Shown: positions 7,019 to 16,236 of the stretch, piece by piece
Position numbering within the stretch: position 1 is the first letter of the stretch
Layout: every line of letters starts with the position of its first letter
Assembly (NCBI GenBank): GCA_018333655.1
Contig: JAGXTJ010000036.1
Location: forward strand, 1-48,126
Reading direction: 5' to 3'
DNA length: 48,126 nucleotides
Source: Bacillota bacterium
Lineage (GTDB): Bacteria; Bacillota; UBA994
Notes under the pieces: generated by a model
Databases searched by the model: none
The model's input: the letters and a program-made list of their open reading frames with translations, nothing else
Told to the model about the DNA's origin: nothing
Position numbers and translations under genes: made by a program

Positions 7019-7571
7019 TTTAATTAAGGGCGAAGGCCTAATTCGCTGCGGCGAAGAAAGTCTAGCGGCCCTGTCCGCCGTAAGCCTATTCCTGCCTCGT
7101 GATGAGGCCGAGGGTAATCCCCACTACCGACAGCTGATCCCCTATGTGGTAGTAGTAGATGCGCTTAGCCGCATCTTTGCCTGTACGCGGCTCGCAACGC
7201 AGTCCGAGGTCCGCCTGCACAGCAAAGTCTCCCTAGGGGTAGGCGGGCACATTAACCCGACTGACGGGCCGCTAGAGCCCGCTATCGTTAGGAGGGCTGC
7301 CTGGCGTGAGCTCCACGAAGAACTACATGTCTCCGCCGAAAACAGCGGGGAGCTCGTCTTTTGTGGGCTCATAAACGACTTAAGCACCCCCGTCTCGCGC
7401 GACCACTTGGGGTGCTTGTTGATATTAAAAACTCAGGGCCAAGTATCAGTAAGGGAGAAGGACAAGATGACGGGGGAATTTGTCAGAGAAGAGGTGCTGC
7501 TTAAGAATATGGCGCAACTAGAGAGTTGGTCTAGTCTCTGCCTGCTGGCTTTTCGCGAACTCGAACTCTAG
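6978..7571 (+). CDS. Nudix/MutT-like phosphohydrolase family protein
   Basis: 197 aa. A variant Nudix box is seen at ~90-117: GVGGHINPTDG, then E, then AAWRELHEELHV, matching the GGH...RELxEEL pattern with REL and EEL intact. Nudix enzymes cleave nucleoside diphosphates linked to other groups; the substrate cannot be read from the sequence. The GGHIN form and the N-terminal extension with a mid-domain FLPRDEAE segment fit the subgroup once described as predicted phosphoesterases of the MutT family (COG4112). ATG at 6978 has GGGGGAG upstream and lies 41 bases inside the methyltransferase gene. Confidence 0.75.
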   Translation: MEKVLVVTAEAANNLIKGEGLIRCGEESLAALSAVSLFLPRDEAEGNPHYRQLIPYVVVVDALSRIFACTRLATQSEVRLHSKVSLGVGGHINPTDGPLEPAIVRRAAWRELHEELHVSAENSGELVFCGLINDLSTPVSRDHLGCLLILKTQGQVSVREKDKMTGEFVREEVLLKNMAQLESWSSLCLLAFRELEL

Positions 7572-7589
7572 TAGTTAAGAATTTACTAC

Positions 7590-8846
7590 TCACTCGCCCT
7601 TGTGCAGCGTGACGGTTACAATGTCTACGCGCGAACCGTCCATAGTCTTAATCTTGAAAGCGGCGCCATTAACCTCGGCCGAGTCACCAACCATGGGTAT
7701 GGTGCCCAAGATGAACATCAGCATGCCCCCAACGGTGTCGTACTCGCCCTCTGGCAACTCCACGCCCAAGAGTTCCGATGCACCTCGTATGCCGATAGTG
7801 CCAGACAGCTCAATCGTATACTCATCTACATACGTAAATTCTGGGATTTCGTCGTCGTCATACTCATCGGCAATCTCGCCCAGTATTTCTTCTACTAAGT
7901 CTTCGAAGGTGATGAGGCCAGCCGTGCCGCCGTACTCATCCACGACGATGGCCATATGAATCTTCTTGCGTTTAAACTCCGCCAAAAGCTCACTGACTTT
8001 CTTAAATTCGGGCACAAAGTAGGGCGGTCTAAGAAAACTGATGAGCTCAAAACTGTCACTTGATACGCCAATCAAGTCTTTAACGTAAAGGATGCCCACG
8101 ATGTCGTCGATGCCTTTATCATATATAGGAATGCGCGAGTAGCCATTGTGGCGAACTATGGAGAGCAGGTCTTCATATTCGATGCGCAGGCTCACGCGCA
8201 CAATTTCGGTGCGTGGGGTCATGATATTCTTAACTAGTGTGTCGCCGAACTCAATGATGCTAGTAATCATATCTTTTTCTTCAATCTGTAGGATGCCTTC
8301 TTCTTGCCCGACGGTAACGAGGGTGCGCAGTTCGTCCTCGCTAAAAGTAGGCGCATTGTGTGTGACCGGCGCGCCGATTAAGTACAAGAGGCCTCGCGAC
8401 AGTGTTTCCATTAGGCTCGACAATGGACTTAGCAGAATGTAGATAATTCGCACGGTGGGGGCCCAGGTGAGGGCAATGCGCTGGCTGTGGTGCAGGCCGT
8501 AAGTTTTAGGGGTAATCTCACCGAAAATAAGCACCGTGATGGTCATGCCTACGGTGGCCACAGCAATACCGAGCGTCTCGCCAAAGTAGTCTGTGGCTAT
8601 AACGGTGCCCAGAGCAGTGGCGGCAATATTAACGAGATTGTTGCCGATAAGAATTGTGCCGAGCAGTTTGCCGGGAGAGGCTAGCAGTTGTTCCACAAGG
8701 CGAGAACCCTTGACATTTTCCTCCACCAAGTGCCGCACGCGTAGTCTACCGAGAGACATCAGCGCGGTTTCCATGGAAGAAAAAAAGGCCGAACTCCAGA
8801 TTAGGACAACCAAGATGCCAAACTGCAATAAAGGGATCGAATCCAT
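7590..8846 (-). CDS. CNNM/CorC (HlyC/CorC) family membrane transporter with CBS domains
   Basis: 418 aa. Domains in order: a DUF21/CNNM membrane domain with about four helices (~1-185; motifs FFSSMETALMSLGRLR and ILIGNNLVNI), a CBS pair (~200-320; IMTPRTEIV starts the first and VVDEYGGTAGLITFEDLVEEI closes the second), and a C-terminal CorC_HlyC domain (~330-415). The family handles magnesium and related cations, mostly in efflux or homeostasis. ATG at 8846 was chosen, with AGGAG ten bases upstream; TTG codons at 8849 and 8855 are in frame alternatives. It is convergent with the Nudix gene and divergent from the DUF6671 gene, so it forms its own unit. Confidence 0.93.
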   Translation of the reverse strand: MDSIPLLQFGILVVLIWSSAFFSSMETALMSLGRLRVRHLVEENVKGSRLVEQLLASPGKLLGTILIGNNLVNIAATALGTVIATDYFGETLGIAVATVGMTITVLIFGEITPKTYGLHHSQRIALTWAPTVRIIYILLSPLSSLMETLSRGLLYLIGAPVTHNAPTFSEDELRTLVTVGQEEGILQIEEKDMITSIIEFGDTLVKNIMTPRTEIVRVSLRIEYEDLLSIVRHNGYSRIPIYDKGIDDIVGILYVKDLIGVSSDSFELISFLRPPYFVPEFKKVSELLAEFKRKKIHMAIVVDEYGGTAGLITFEDLVEEILGEIADEYDDDEIPEFTYVDEYTIELSGTIGIRGASELLGVELPEGEYDTVGGMLMFILGTIPMVGDSAEVNGAAFKIKTMDGSRVDIVTVTLHKGE

Positions 8847-8983
8847 CAACCACAATCTCCTGCCGCTTTTTATATTCTTTTATCCGCGAGGGGTGCACTA
8901 CCAAGCAACTATATTGTAGGATAAGGCACTGTGCACGTCAAGGAAAGACAAGACCATGGCTATGCCGTAAGGGAGGAAGAACC

Positions 8984-9832
8984 ATGTTGTGCGCGTTTTT
9001 TGCGGGGCGCCAAGCTGCCCTTTTGACCATGCATGGCAAGGAGAGGGCCATCTCTCCCCTGCTTGCCCCAGTCTTTAAGGCCGAAATCAAAGTGATCAGC
9101 GGTTTTAACACCGACCATTACGGTACTTTTAGCCGTGAGGTGCCCCGTCTCGGGACTCAAATTGAGGCAGCGCGCCAAAAGGCAGAAAAGGCCATCGAAC
9201 TAAGCGGACTTGAGATCGGGCTAAGTAGCGAAGGCAGCTTCAGTGCGCATCCCATGTTGCCCTACTTGCCGTGGAATATCGAGATTGTCATGCTAGTAGA
9301 TAAGAAAAATGAGCTTGAATTAGTCGGCGAGCATGGCAGCGCCACGACAAACTACGCGCAAAAAACAGTACATAGCCAAGCGCAGGCGGAGGAGTTCGCC
9401 CGCCAAATTGGTTTCCCTAGCCACTACGTGATGGTGCGTCCACAGCATGCTAGTCACCCAGAACTTCAGAAAGACATTGACACTTGGGACACGCTAGCGC
9501 GAGCAGTGAACACGGCGCTCTCAGTTTCGCCAGACCATACAGTATTTATCGAGACCGACATGAGGGCCCATGCCAACCCGACACGCATGGCGAATATTTC
9601 TAAAGCCGCAGCAGATCTCGCCGCCAGAATGACCACCTGCTGCCCTCGTTGCGGAGTACCAGGCTTTTTCGCGGTGCGCAAAGTACGCGGTCTGCCCTGC
9701 GAGTGGTGCGATAGCCCCACCGAAGAGACGAAGGCGGTCATTCATGGTTGCCTAAAATGCGCCTATGAAGAAGTGCACGGCGTAACTTTAGCTAAAGCCT
9801 CGGCGGGTCGGTGCCAGCACTGCAACCCGTAG
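8984..9832 (+). CDS. DUF6671 family protein with C-terminal zinc ribbon
   Basis: 282 aa, starting at ATG 8984 after GGGAGG. The body resembles the DUF6671 family: the opening segment RQAALLTMHGKERAI, FNTDHYGTFSRE, SSEGSF and ETDMRAHANPTRM. The last ~75 residues hold cysteines arranged as CCPRCG, CEWC, CLKC and CQHC, which should bind zinc. No biochemical function is established that I can name. It is a single gene between the divergent CNNM gene and the SLH protein. Confidence 0.7.
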   Translation: MLCAFFAGRQAALLTMHGKERAISPLLAPVFKAEIKVISGFNTDHYGTFSREVPRLGTQIEAARQKAEKAIELSGLEIGLSSEGSFSAHPMLPYLPWNIEIVMLVDKKNELELVGEHGSATTNYAQKTVHSQAQAEEFARQIGFPSHYVMVRPQHASHPELQKDIDTWDTLARAVNTALSVSPDHTVFIETDMRAHANPTRMANISKAAADLAARMTTCCPRCGVPGFFAVRKVRGLPCEWCDSPTEETKAVIHGCLKCAYEEVHGVTLAKASAGRCQHCNP

Positions 9833-9916
9833 CAAATCATTTTTTGGTAAGTTTATGGAACATCATGGCGTATTGTACGTCTTAGTAAGTGTACTACGAC
9901 TGAGGAGTGATTAAAG

Positions 9917-12079
9917 ATGAAGAAATTTCTTGCCGCCTTTGTGGTCGCCGTCATGCTGCTAACTGTAGCTGCGCCGGCCATAGCAGCACAAAGTGACCCG
10001 AAGCTAAGAGAGGCCATTCTCTTGGCTAAGCGGCACTTTCCTGCCACCGATACTTTTCGTGAGTTCTTCACCTCGCAACAAAGTTTTGACAACCGGACCA
10101 TCTACTACTTGCAGTGGCAGGGTTCCACAAAAGACCCTGCTGGTCACAATCCCTCGTCGCTTTCAGTTAGCGTAGATTTAGAACGCATGCTAATCACCAA
10201 TTTCAACCACCAAGAGGCAACCCCGCGTGGTCGCGCAGTTAATTTCGCTCCCTTGCCAAAACTAAGCCAGGCCGATGCTGCCCGCGCGGCCGAGGCCCTA
10301 GCAGTAAAACTGGCACCGCAGCAATTTGCCCTGATGCGCTTGTTTCGTGTCAATGCCCCGACTGTGCGTATTGGTGTGCGCACTTGGCCCCACCACTACA
10401 CTTTTCACTACATCCAATTTGTCAACAACATTCCCTTTCCGGCTAATTCGCTGTCCGTCACTGTCAATGCCGACAGTGGCGAGGTTGTGAACTACCACCT
10501 CAACCATACGGAGTATGAGTTTCCTTCTCCGGCAGGGGCCATCTCGCTCGCACGCGCTGAGGAAGTGCTTAAGGGCGTGGGACTAAAGCTTGTTTACCAG
10601 CAGGGCTTCTCGTGGCGGCAGGGTGAGAGCAAACCCTTTCTCGCCTATGTGCTAGAAGACGGCAGGCAACTACACATAGATGCGTTTACGGGTGAGATTC
10701 TAAAAAACATCCCCGTTCTGCCCTGGCCTAGCGGTCTAGATTCTAAGCAAGACGGCAACTTAGCAGCGCAAAGAGAAGCCGGCTTAACCCCCTACGAGCA
10801 GAAAGAAATTGAGCTAGTGGCCGGGCTAATGCCACTTGCCGAAGCTGAAGCGCTAGCGCGCCTCATGCTTAACCTACCAGCAGAAGCAGTGCTACAGGGT
10901 TCGCGCCTCTACCTAGATACGCGCACAGAGCAGCGCTTGTGGACACTAAACTTCCGCACCCAGACAAACGACAAGGAGGGCTCCGCGAGTGTCACTCTTG
11001 ACGCCGCAAATGGTCAGCTAGAGTCACTCTTTTACCACGATCAAGTCGCTGATGAAGATAAACCCACCATGACCCGGGCCGCAGCCCTTGAAATCGCGCG
11101 TCAATTTCTTAGCCGCTATGTGAGCGCAAGATACCAGTCGGTGGTCCTCATAAGCGCCCACCAACCTGAGCTCGGAGAGGTTCATCACGCTCATGGTTTC
11201 ACCTGGAACCGCGAGGTGAACGGCATACCCGTCACCAATGACAATCTCTTTGTCTCGGTGCGCCATGATGGCAGAGTCACTAGTTTTAGTTCCAATTGGT
11301 ATCGTGGCGAGTTCGTATCCCCGCAAGGCGCACTCACCGGGGCACAAATGAGCCAGCGTTTTCTGGCCGACGTAGGGCTTGAATTAATGTACGTGGTGTC
11401 ACAGGTCGAGGTGAAGGGGCGTAGGCAGCCCGCGACGGAGATTAGGCTCATCTACTTGCCCAAAGAACTAGGGTCTTACTTCTTCGATGCCTTCACCGGC
11501 AAAAACGTCGACTGGCAGGGGCAGGCTGTAGTGCCGACCGTTAAGCCCAACTATACAGATATTGCGGCGCACTGGGCACAGGCGGACATTAAGCTTCTCG
11601 TCGATTGGGGCTTGCTCAGGCTCCCCGGCCATGAGTTTCGCCCTGACGCCACCATGAACCTAGGCGATTTGCTCTCACTCCTAGCTACCGCTGCAGGCTG
11701 GGAAGACTCTATCGGCATCAGGCCCCAATGGCTAAGCGGAGTCGCTAACGAGCGCAATGTTTCGGCATTAAGCTTCGCAGCGCACAACAACCTTATCCGC
11801 GAGGATGAGAAGATTGACCCAGAAGCCCTCGTCACCCGCGAGATGCTCGCCTTTTACTTAGCGAGGCTCACCGGGCACGGCGAAACGGCCGCTTTCGAAG
11901 GCATCTGGGCCGCACCTTTTGCCGATTTTGCGGAAGTGGCGGCCAAGTACCAAGGCAGTGTCGCCATAGTGCATGCCAAGAGACTTATGGCAGGTTCAAA
12001 CGGAAACTTTATGCCGCAGGCTCACACCACGCGGGCGCAGGTCGCTGTTATACTGGCTAGGATGCTGCGCGTTAAGTAA
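9917..12079 (+). CDS. Secreted S-layer protein: YcdB/PepSY-like domains plus three SLH repeats
   Basis: 720 aa with a classical signal peptide (MKKFLAAFVVAVMLLTVA..., cleavage likely after AIAA, ~24). The middle (~30-530) holds repeated YcdB/PepSY-like units, recognisable by recurring phrases such as VNADSGEVVNYHLN, IDAFTGEILKN, LDAANGQLESLF and FDAFTGKNVDW. PepSY-type domains are often linked with peptidase inhibition. The last ~185 residues contain three S-layer homology repeats (YTDIAAHWAQADIKLLVDW; NVSALSFAAHNNLI; FADFAEVAAKYQG...TTRAQVAVILARML) that anchor the protein to wall polysaccharide. GAGGAG precedes the ATG. A strong terminator follows at 12093. Confidence 0.9.
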   Translation: MKKFLAAFVVAVMLLTVAAPAIAAQSDPKLREAILLAKRHFPATDTFREFFTSQQSFDNRTIYYLQWQGSTKDPAGHNPSSLSVSVDLERMLITNFNHQEATPRGRAVNFAPLPKLSQADAARAAEALAVKLAPQQFALMRLFRVNAPTVRIGVRTWPHHYTFHYIQFVNNIPFPANSLSVTVNADSGEVVNYHLNHTEYEFPSPAGAISLARAEEVLKGVGLKLVYQQGFSWRQGESKPFLAYVLEDGRQLHIDAFTGEILKNIPVLPWPSGLDSKQDGNLAAQREAGLTPYEQKEIELVAGLMPLAEAEALARLMLNLPAEAVLQGSRLYLDTRTEQRLWTLNFRTQTNDKEGSASVTLDAANGQLESLFYHDQVADEDKPTMTRAAALEIARQFLSRYVSARYQSVVLISAHQPELGEVHHAHGFTWNREVNGIPVTNDNLFVSVRHDGRVTSFSSNWYRGEFVSPQGALTGAQMSQRFLADVGLELMYVVSQVEVKGRRQPATEIRLIYLPKELGSYFFDAFTGKNVDWQGQAVVPTVKPNYTDIAAHWAQADIKLLVDWGLLRLPGHEFRPDATMNLGDLLSLLATAAGWEDSIGIRPQWLSGVANERNVSALSFAAHNNLIREDEKIDPEALVTREMLAFYLARLTGHGETAAFEGIWAAPFADFAEVAAKYQGSVAIVHAKRLMAGSNGNFMPQAHTTRAQVAVILARMLRVK

Positions 12080-12092
12080 GCTGAACCCTCTG

Positions 12093-12132
12093 CACGAAGA
12101 CCGCGCCTAGATACTATGGCGCGGTCTTCGTG
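12093..12132 (+). terminator. Strong terminator between the SLH gene and the peptide island
   Basis: Perfect 15-bp stem (CACGAAGACCGCGCC with its complement) around a 10-base loop, followed by TTGTT. It separates the surface protein gene from the radical-SAM peptide locus. Confidence 0.85.
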
Positions 12133-12226
12133 TTGTTAAGTCTTGCACTCGAGCAACAAACAAAAAAAGATCTCCTCCCGTCAAGGTGACAATATCTCAG
12201 TCCGACGACAGAGTGATTGCGGATGG

Positions 12227-12254
12227 TTGACACTCACCATTTTTTCTGTATAGT
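12227..12254 (+). promoter_or_regulatory. Promoter for the radical-SAM peptide locus
   Basis: Perfect TTGACA at 12227-12232 and TATAGT at 12249-12254 with a 16-base spacer, 41 bases before the peptide start codon. Confidence 0.75.
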
Positions 12255-12295
12255 GCAATTAGAGTAGTGGGATAAATTTCAATGGAGGGATTGCC

Positions 12296-12442
12296 ATGAA
12301 AATATTAGAATATGGCAGAGATCTATTGGCTTTAAAGCAAGTAACTATCACTGCTGGTTGTTGCAGCAGCTCTTTGTGCGACTTTTACGGGGTACACTCG
12401 CCAATAGCTGAAGAAGACGTTCAAGAAGAAAACAAGACGTAA
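12296..12442 (+). CDS. 48-aa Cys-containing candidate RiPP precursor peptide
   Basis: ATG at 12296 follows GGAGGG with a six-base spacer. The peptide has a leader-like N-terminal half (MKILEYGRDLLALKQVTI), a core-like stretch TAGCCSSSLCDFYG with Cys22, Cys23 and Cys28, and an acidic tail (EEDVQEENKT). It comes first in the operon, 56 bases before a radical-SAM/SPASM-type maturase gene, the standard order for thioether (sactipeptide/ranthipeptide-like) or related modified peptides. The AG before the first Cys could be a leader-cleavage site, but no C39 peptidase is in the locus. I do not recognise a named family. The function could be a bacteriocin or signalling peptide; this is inference from context. 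Confidence 0.7.
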   Translation: MKILEYGRDLLALKQVTITAGCCSSSLCDFYGVHSPIAEEDVQEENKT

Positions 12443-12498
12443 ATCATTAACACTCGACCCACTACTCTTGTATTGTCGAAGTCGGGGGGCGTTAGCCA

Positions 12499-13791
12499 AT
12501 GATTGTTGGAACGTATAACGTAGTAATCACTTCCCGTAGAGAACCTGATAAACTCTATGTTTTCAACCTCTTGTCCGCTGCAACAGTCTCTCTCTCGACC
12601 TCAGCATTGGAAAACTGGCTCAAGGGAGACTTTTCTCAGCTTAATGAAAGAGAGTTTGAGTTCCTGAAGGACAAGCTCTTTATAGTTGAGAATAGAAAGC
12701 AAGAGAGAAACTTGGCCATGTTTCGGCTACAGGAACAGAAGAATACTAATGTGGTCAATCTTACAATATATACTACATACAACTGCAATTTTGCATGTTT
12801 TTACTGCTACGAGGCGGCTGGAAAGGTACTTAATCAAGGCAGCATGAGTCTTGATACTGTGAGCAGCGTTTGCGCTTGGCTAGAGCATTATATGGATGGC
12901 AGGGTGTTCAAACACTTGAATTTGACTTTTTATGGTGGTTAGCCTCTTCTCAACATGCCAGGCCTTCTAGCTGTCGCGAATCACCTTAGTGCTCTGTGTC
13001 AACAACACCTAGCGGAACTCAGAACATTGCTTATAACCAATGGTTCGCTTCTAACTCCAGATGTGTTGAATCATCTGCGAAAATATAATCTTAGCCAAGT
13101 CCAAATCACTTTAGATGGAGCGGCAAACATACATAACCAGACAAGGCCGTTCGTTGATGGTAGCCCAACTTATAATGTGATCAAAGCGAATCTAGATCAA
13201 GTGGTTGATATTTGCCCGGTATCTTTAAGAATGAACACAGACCTCTCAAAAATACATTCAGCATTTTGCATGCTAGACGACCTGTGCGCATCGGGCATTG
13301 TTCGAAATAATAATATTTTTCTGGAGGTAGCTCATATTATGGACTGTGGGCGCGGGCAGGTTCCTGAATCTTTGTCTCCAGAGTTTGTAGCTGCTAGGCA
13401 TTCAGTTATAGAATATGCTGTAAAAAATGGCTTCAGGGTGCGTAACCCATTGAAGCTAGCACCATGTCATGCGCGCACTCCTGGCTGCTTTAGTATTTTG
13501 CCCGATGGGCGCATATTCAACTGTTTCTTACTTGTAGACAGGCCAGAGTGCCAGTTAAGTTCTGTTAAAAAGTTGTCCTTTGAAAACATTTACTATGAAT
13601 TGGTAACTCATCAAAGTTATGATGAGGCTTGTCTTGAGTGCAGCTTTTTACCAACTTGCATGGGCGGGTGTCGCGCTGCGGCACTCAAGCACAACGGAAC
13701 CCTGTCTTCGAAAATGTGCAACCTTAGTTACTACAGGCAAGTCGTAGTTCCTGATCTTGAATTGCATTTTGATTGTGGCAGTTGGGAATAA
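12499..13791 (+). pseudogene. Radical-SAM/SPASM-type peptide maturase interrupted by an in-frame TAG
   Basis: 431 codons in one frame, broken only by TAG at 12940-12942. Residues 96-103 carry the radical-SAM cluster motif CNFACFYC (CX3CX2C). The TAG replaces the Glu of the GGEP motif that helps bind SAM: the frame reads FYGG-stop-PLLNM, whereas the second copy reads FYGGEPLLNM. A single G-to-T change (GAG to TAG) explains it. Downstream, LLITNGSLL and the QITLDG strand follow, and the C-terminal ~100 residues carry nine cysteines spaced like a SPASM/twitch domain for extra iron-sulfur clusters. The ATG at 12499 has a GGGGGG ribosome site. The intact C-terminal frame means a recent mutation or a sequence error. 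The 5' part alone could not be active. Confidence 0.88.
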
Positions 13792-13795
13792 ATTG

Positions 13796-14458
13796 ATGTT
13801 TGGAACCTACAATGTAGTAATGCCTACTGAGATTGGAGACTTCTTAGTCTATAATACTCTTAGCAAAGCCGCAGTCTCTCTTAAGGCATCAGAATTTCAA
13901 CGTGTGCATGATGGCATTGTGACGAACTCATTCTTGCGCCGCTCTCTAATCGTCTGTGATCGTGTAGACGAGGAGCAAGCTCTGCAGCGCTACATTCATG
14001 CAGTTTTACACCGAGACGAGCTTCATGTTGCTATAACGCTAACGCGCAAATGTAATTTCTCATGCGCCTACTGTTTTCAGGTTAGTGAAAAAAACGTCGA
14101 TATGTGTGATGAGACAGCGAATAAACTCATAGACTGGATCTCGACCCAAGTTAATGGTAGTAGGTACAGCGTTGTACACATAGTTTTCTACGGTGGGGAG
14201 CCTCTTCTTAACATGCAGAGACTCACCGACATGGCCAAAAGCATAAGTTGCGCGGTGGGCGAGACACGACTACGTATGAGTATCATTACTAATGGCTGGT
14301 ACCTTATTCCTCCGATTATCCAAGAACTCGTTGCAGTCGGCGTGGATTCCGTGCAAGTTACTCTTGATGGACATGCGTCCACGCATAATGCAAGGCGTCC
14401 TTTGATGGACGGTTCAGGTACACAAGCCCAACGAAGCTTGCAGAAGGCGCGAATATGA
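13796..14458 (+). pseudogene. Second radical-SAM maturase copy, truncated after the SAM barrel core
   Basis: 220 aa from ATG 13796, four bases after the first copy's stop. It is clearly a paralogue: GTYNVV N-terminus, CX3CX2C at residues 86-93 (CNFSCAYC), intact FYGGEPLLNM, SIITNGWYL, QVTLDGHASTHN and RRPLMDGSGT. After GSGT the similarity to the first copy (which continues PTYNVIKANLD) stops abruptly and 11 unrelated residues lead to a stop. The SPASM-like half is therefore missing, and normal maturase function is unlikely. Unlike copy one, its GGEP motif is intact, so the two copies have complementary damage. No obvious internal frameshift was seen in the remaining part. Confidence 0.85.
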
Positions 14459-14773
14459 TATGCTGCGTGATTGCATACTGCCGCATTGTTACTAAGCATG
14501 CTTTGCCCTCGTAGTTACGAGCGTGATTCTCATCGTTAACTGCGCTTTCAATCAATTGACCATAATGCAATCGACTAATATCGCATTGCAAGTTACAAGG
14601 CAGTGTCGCGGCAATGTGGAGCTTAAAATGGCACTAGCGGCAAAGACGAGACAAGTGGAGCTTGGTCATGTCCGCCTTGCTGTCGCCACATGACGACGTC
14701 AGGGGAAAGTGGTGGGAAAGCAGAAGCCATTGGGCCGACGGCTGCTTGGAGCCTAGGATGCAAGCTTCCGATT
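14459..14773 (+). other. Gene-free remnant between the truncated maturase and the transporter
   Basis: No supported gene on either strand. The stretch contains GTGGAGCTT twice, about 45 bases apart, and begins where similarity between the maturase copies is lost, so it is probably the scar of a deletion or a decayed mobile element. I could not match it to a named insertion sequence; group II intron end motifs are absent. Confidence 0.5.
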
Positions 14774-14801
14774 AAGTACCACAAGGTCAGAGGAGGTACT
14801 T
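14774..14801 (+). promoter_or_regulatory. Inverted repeat overlapping the transporter ribosome site
   Basis: Perfect 7-bp arms AAGTACC (14774-14780) and GGTACTT (14795-14801) around 14 bases. The right arm overlaps the AGAGGAGGT ribosome site of the TTG start at 14806 and is followed by pyrimidine-rich sequence. Confidence 0.4.
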
Positions 14802-14805
14802 TTCT

Positions 14806-16236
14806 TTGATCAAACTAGCGTATTCCAGTATGCGTCACCGACTAACTAGGACTATAATCACCATTTTTGCCATGGCTATCGCTGCGGCAGTCGTTACGAG
14901 TGGTATGGCGCTCTCGCAAGGCATTGCAAGGAGGGCATATATTGAGTATCGTACGTATTATCAAGGCGATATCTTGGTCTTTACCCCAACCTATGTAGGT
15001 GCTGCCATGCTTCATCAAGTGAACAGCCGTATAAAACAGGCCATACTGTATGATTCAGGCTTTAATTCGTTACTTAGGCTATATCCTCACTTCGGTGCCA
15101 CAGGATATCTGGCATATGAAGCTTATCCGTACGTCCCCATTTCTCTCGAACAAATAGGACGCCTGCGCACCTTTTCGGGAATCCAATCAGCAGAACCAAC
15201 TTTGCTGATGCCGGGCCGCGTTGGGCAGATAGATATCACCCTCAAGGTCACAAACAATGATCTGGAGAATCACTTAGTTACGGGAAGAGTTCCACATGCG
15301 AATGCTCACAATTACGGGTCTTTGGAGATTGTCGTGAACGCTCATGGTGGCATTCCAGCAAACCTGGGGAATATTGTGACAGTTACGGTGCCAGCGTTCG
15401 GGGTGGGCGCATCTGGGATACCATTCGTAGATTTCAGTTCTGCTCCACAGGAGTACGCTGCAAAGGTTGTTGGCATTGCCGAGTGGCCTACAAGGGAGCT
15501 GTCATACTTTCCGCCAGGTGTTGGTGGCGAGCCCATATATGAACAAGGCTATGTACATAGCGCAGAAATCTACTTGGCCCCTAGCGCGTGGGAACAAATT
15601 TGGCACAGACAGGCGGAAAATTTGGCGTATCCTGTTCTTTCGGCATCCCTGAGGGTAGACAATCTCTCGCGGCTTAATGTCATTGCAGCACAACTTCGGT
15701 CAGCGTTCCCTGAGTTGACCATTAAGACGGTTCCCGAGGTGGCGCGTCATGTTGAGCGGTACAACCTTCTTGATCATTTCTACACGTTGCCGTCACATGT
15801 ATGGCAAGTGTCATCTGATGCCGTCACCCACGAACATGTGCCTGTTGAGTTCGGATTGGCTGTTTCCCTTCTTCTCTTTGCTAACGCAGGTATGCTTCTC
15901 GCTGGACAGATGCTTTCAGGCGTTGCAGAAAGAAAGAAGGAAATCGGTATTCTTAAAACGCTAGGAGCTCGACGCAGTGACATTGTCGGCATGGTCTTAA
16001 TTGAAGGTTTTCTTTTGGCCTCGATAGGTTCACTTCTCGGCTTTAGCTTCATACGATTACTGGCTACAATTCGCGAATTTGGCAACCAAGCTGGTGCATT
16101 GTCTGTCATATACTCTACAGCAAAGGAATTCCTCACGGTCATGAGTCTCACGACACTAGTGTCCCTGATATTTAGCGCGATTCCTGCAGCGTGTATGGCT
16201 AACTTAACGGTGATGGAGGTGCTTCGCAATGAATGA
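14806..16236 (+). CDS. FtsX/MacB-type ABC transporter permease 1
   Basis: 476 aa. TTG at 14806 has a full AGAGGAGGT ribosome site. One N-terminal helix (~15-38), a large extracellular MacB-like domain (~40-345), then a C-terminal FtsX domain with three helices (~350-470). The cytoplasmic coupling loop GVAERKKEIGILKTLGARRSDI is the family signature, and the end VMEVLRNE matches the usual xPxExLR tail. Such permeases export peptides or lipids, or confer resistance to antimicrobial peptides, rather than import solutes. It overlaps the ATPase gene by eight bases. Located directly after the peptide and maturase genes, it is the likely exporter or immunity pump of that system. Confidence 0.88.
   Translation: MIKLAYSSMRHRLTRTIITIFAMAIAAAVVTSGMALSQGIARRAYIEYRTYYQGDILVFTPTYVGAAMLHQVNSRIKQAILYDSGFNSLLRLYPHFGATGYLAYEAYPYVPISLEQIGRLRTFSGIQSAEPTLLMPGRVGQIDITLKVTNNDLENHLVTGRVPHANAHNYGSLEIVVNAHGGIPANLGNIVTVTVPAFGVGASGIPFVDFSSAPQEYAAKVVGIAEWPTRELSYFPPGVGGEPIYEQGYVHSAEIYLAPSAWEQIWHRQAENLAYPVLSASLRVDNLSRLNVIAAQLRSAFPELTIKTVPEVARHVERYNLLDHFYTLPSHVWQVSSDAVTHEHVPVEFGLAVSLLLFANAGMLLAGQMLSGVAERKKEIGILKTLGARRSDIVGMVLIEGFLLASIGSLLGFSFIRLLATIREFGNQAGALSVIYSTAKEFLTVMSLTTLVSLIFSAIPAACMANLTVMEVLRNE

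Noticed and set aside
12940-12942. TAG as a pyrrolysine or recoded codon in the maturase
   Set aside because: The paralogue has GAG at this place and the Glu is functionally conserved in the family. A single-base nonsense mutation is simpler, and no pyrrolysine genes are in the window.
14424-14773. Group II intron or named insertion-sequence remnant
   Set aside because: No GTGCG start, no domain V-like hairpin, no reverse transcriptase or transposase frame could be found. It is recorded only as an unexplained scar.
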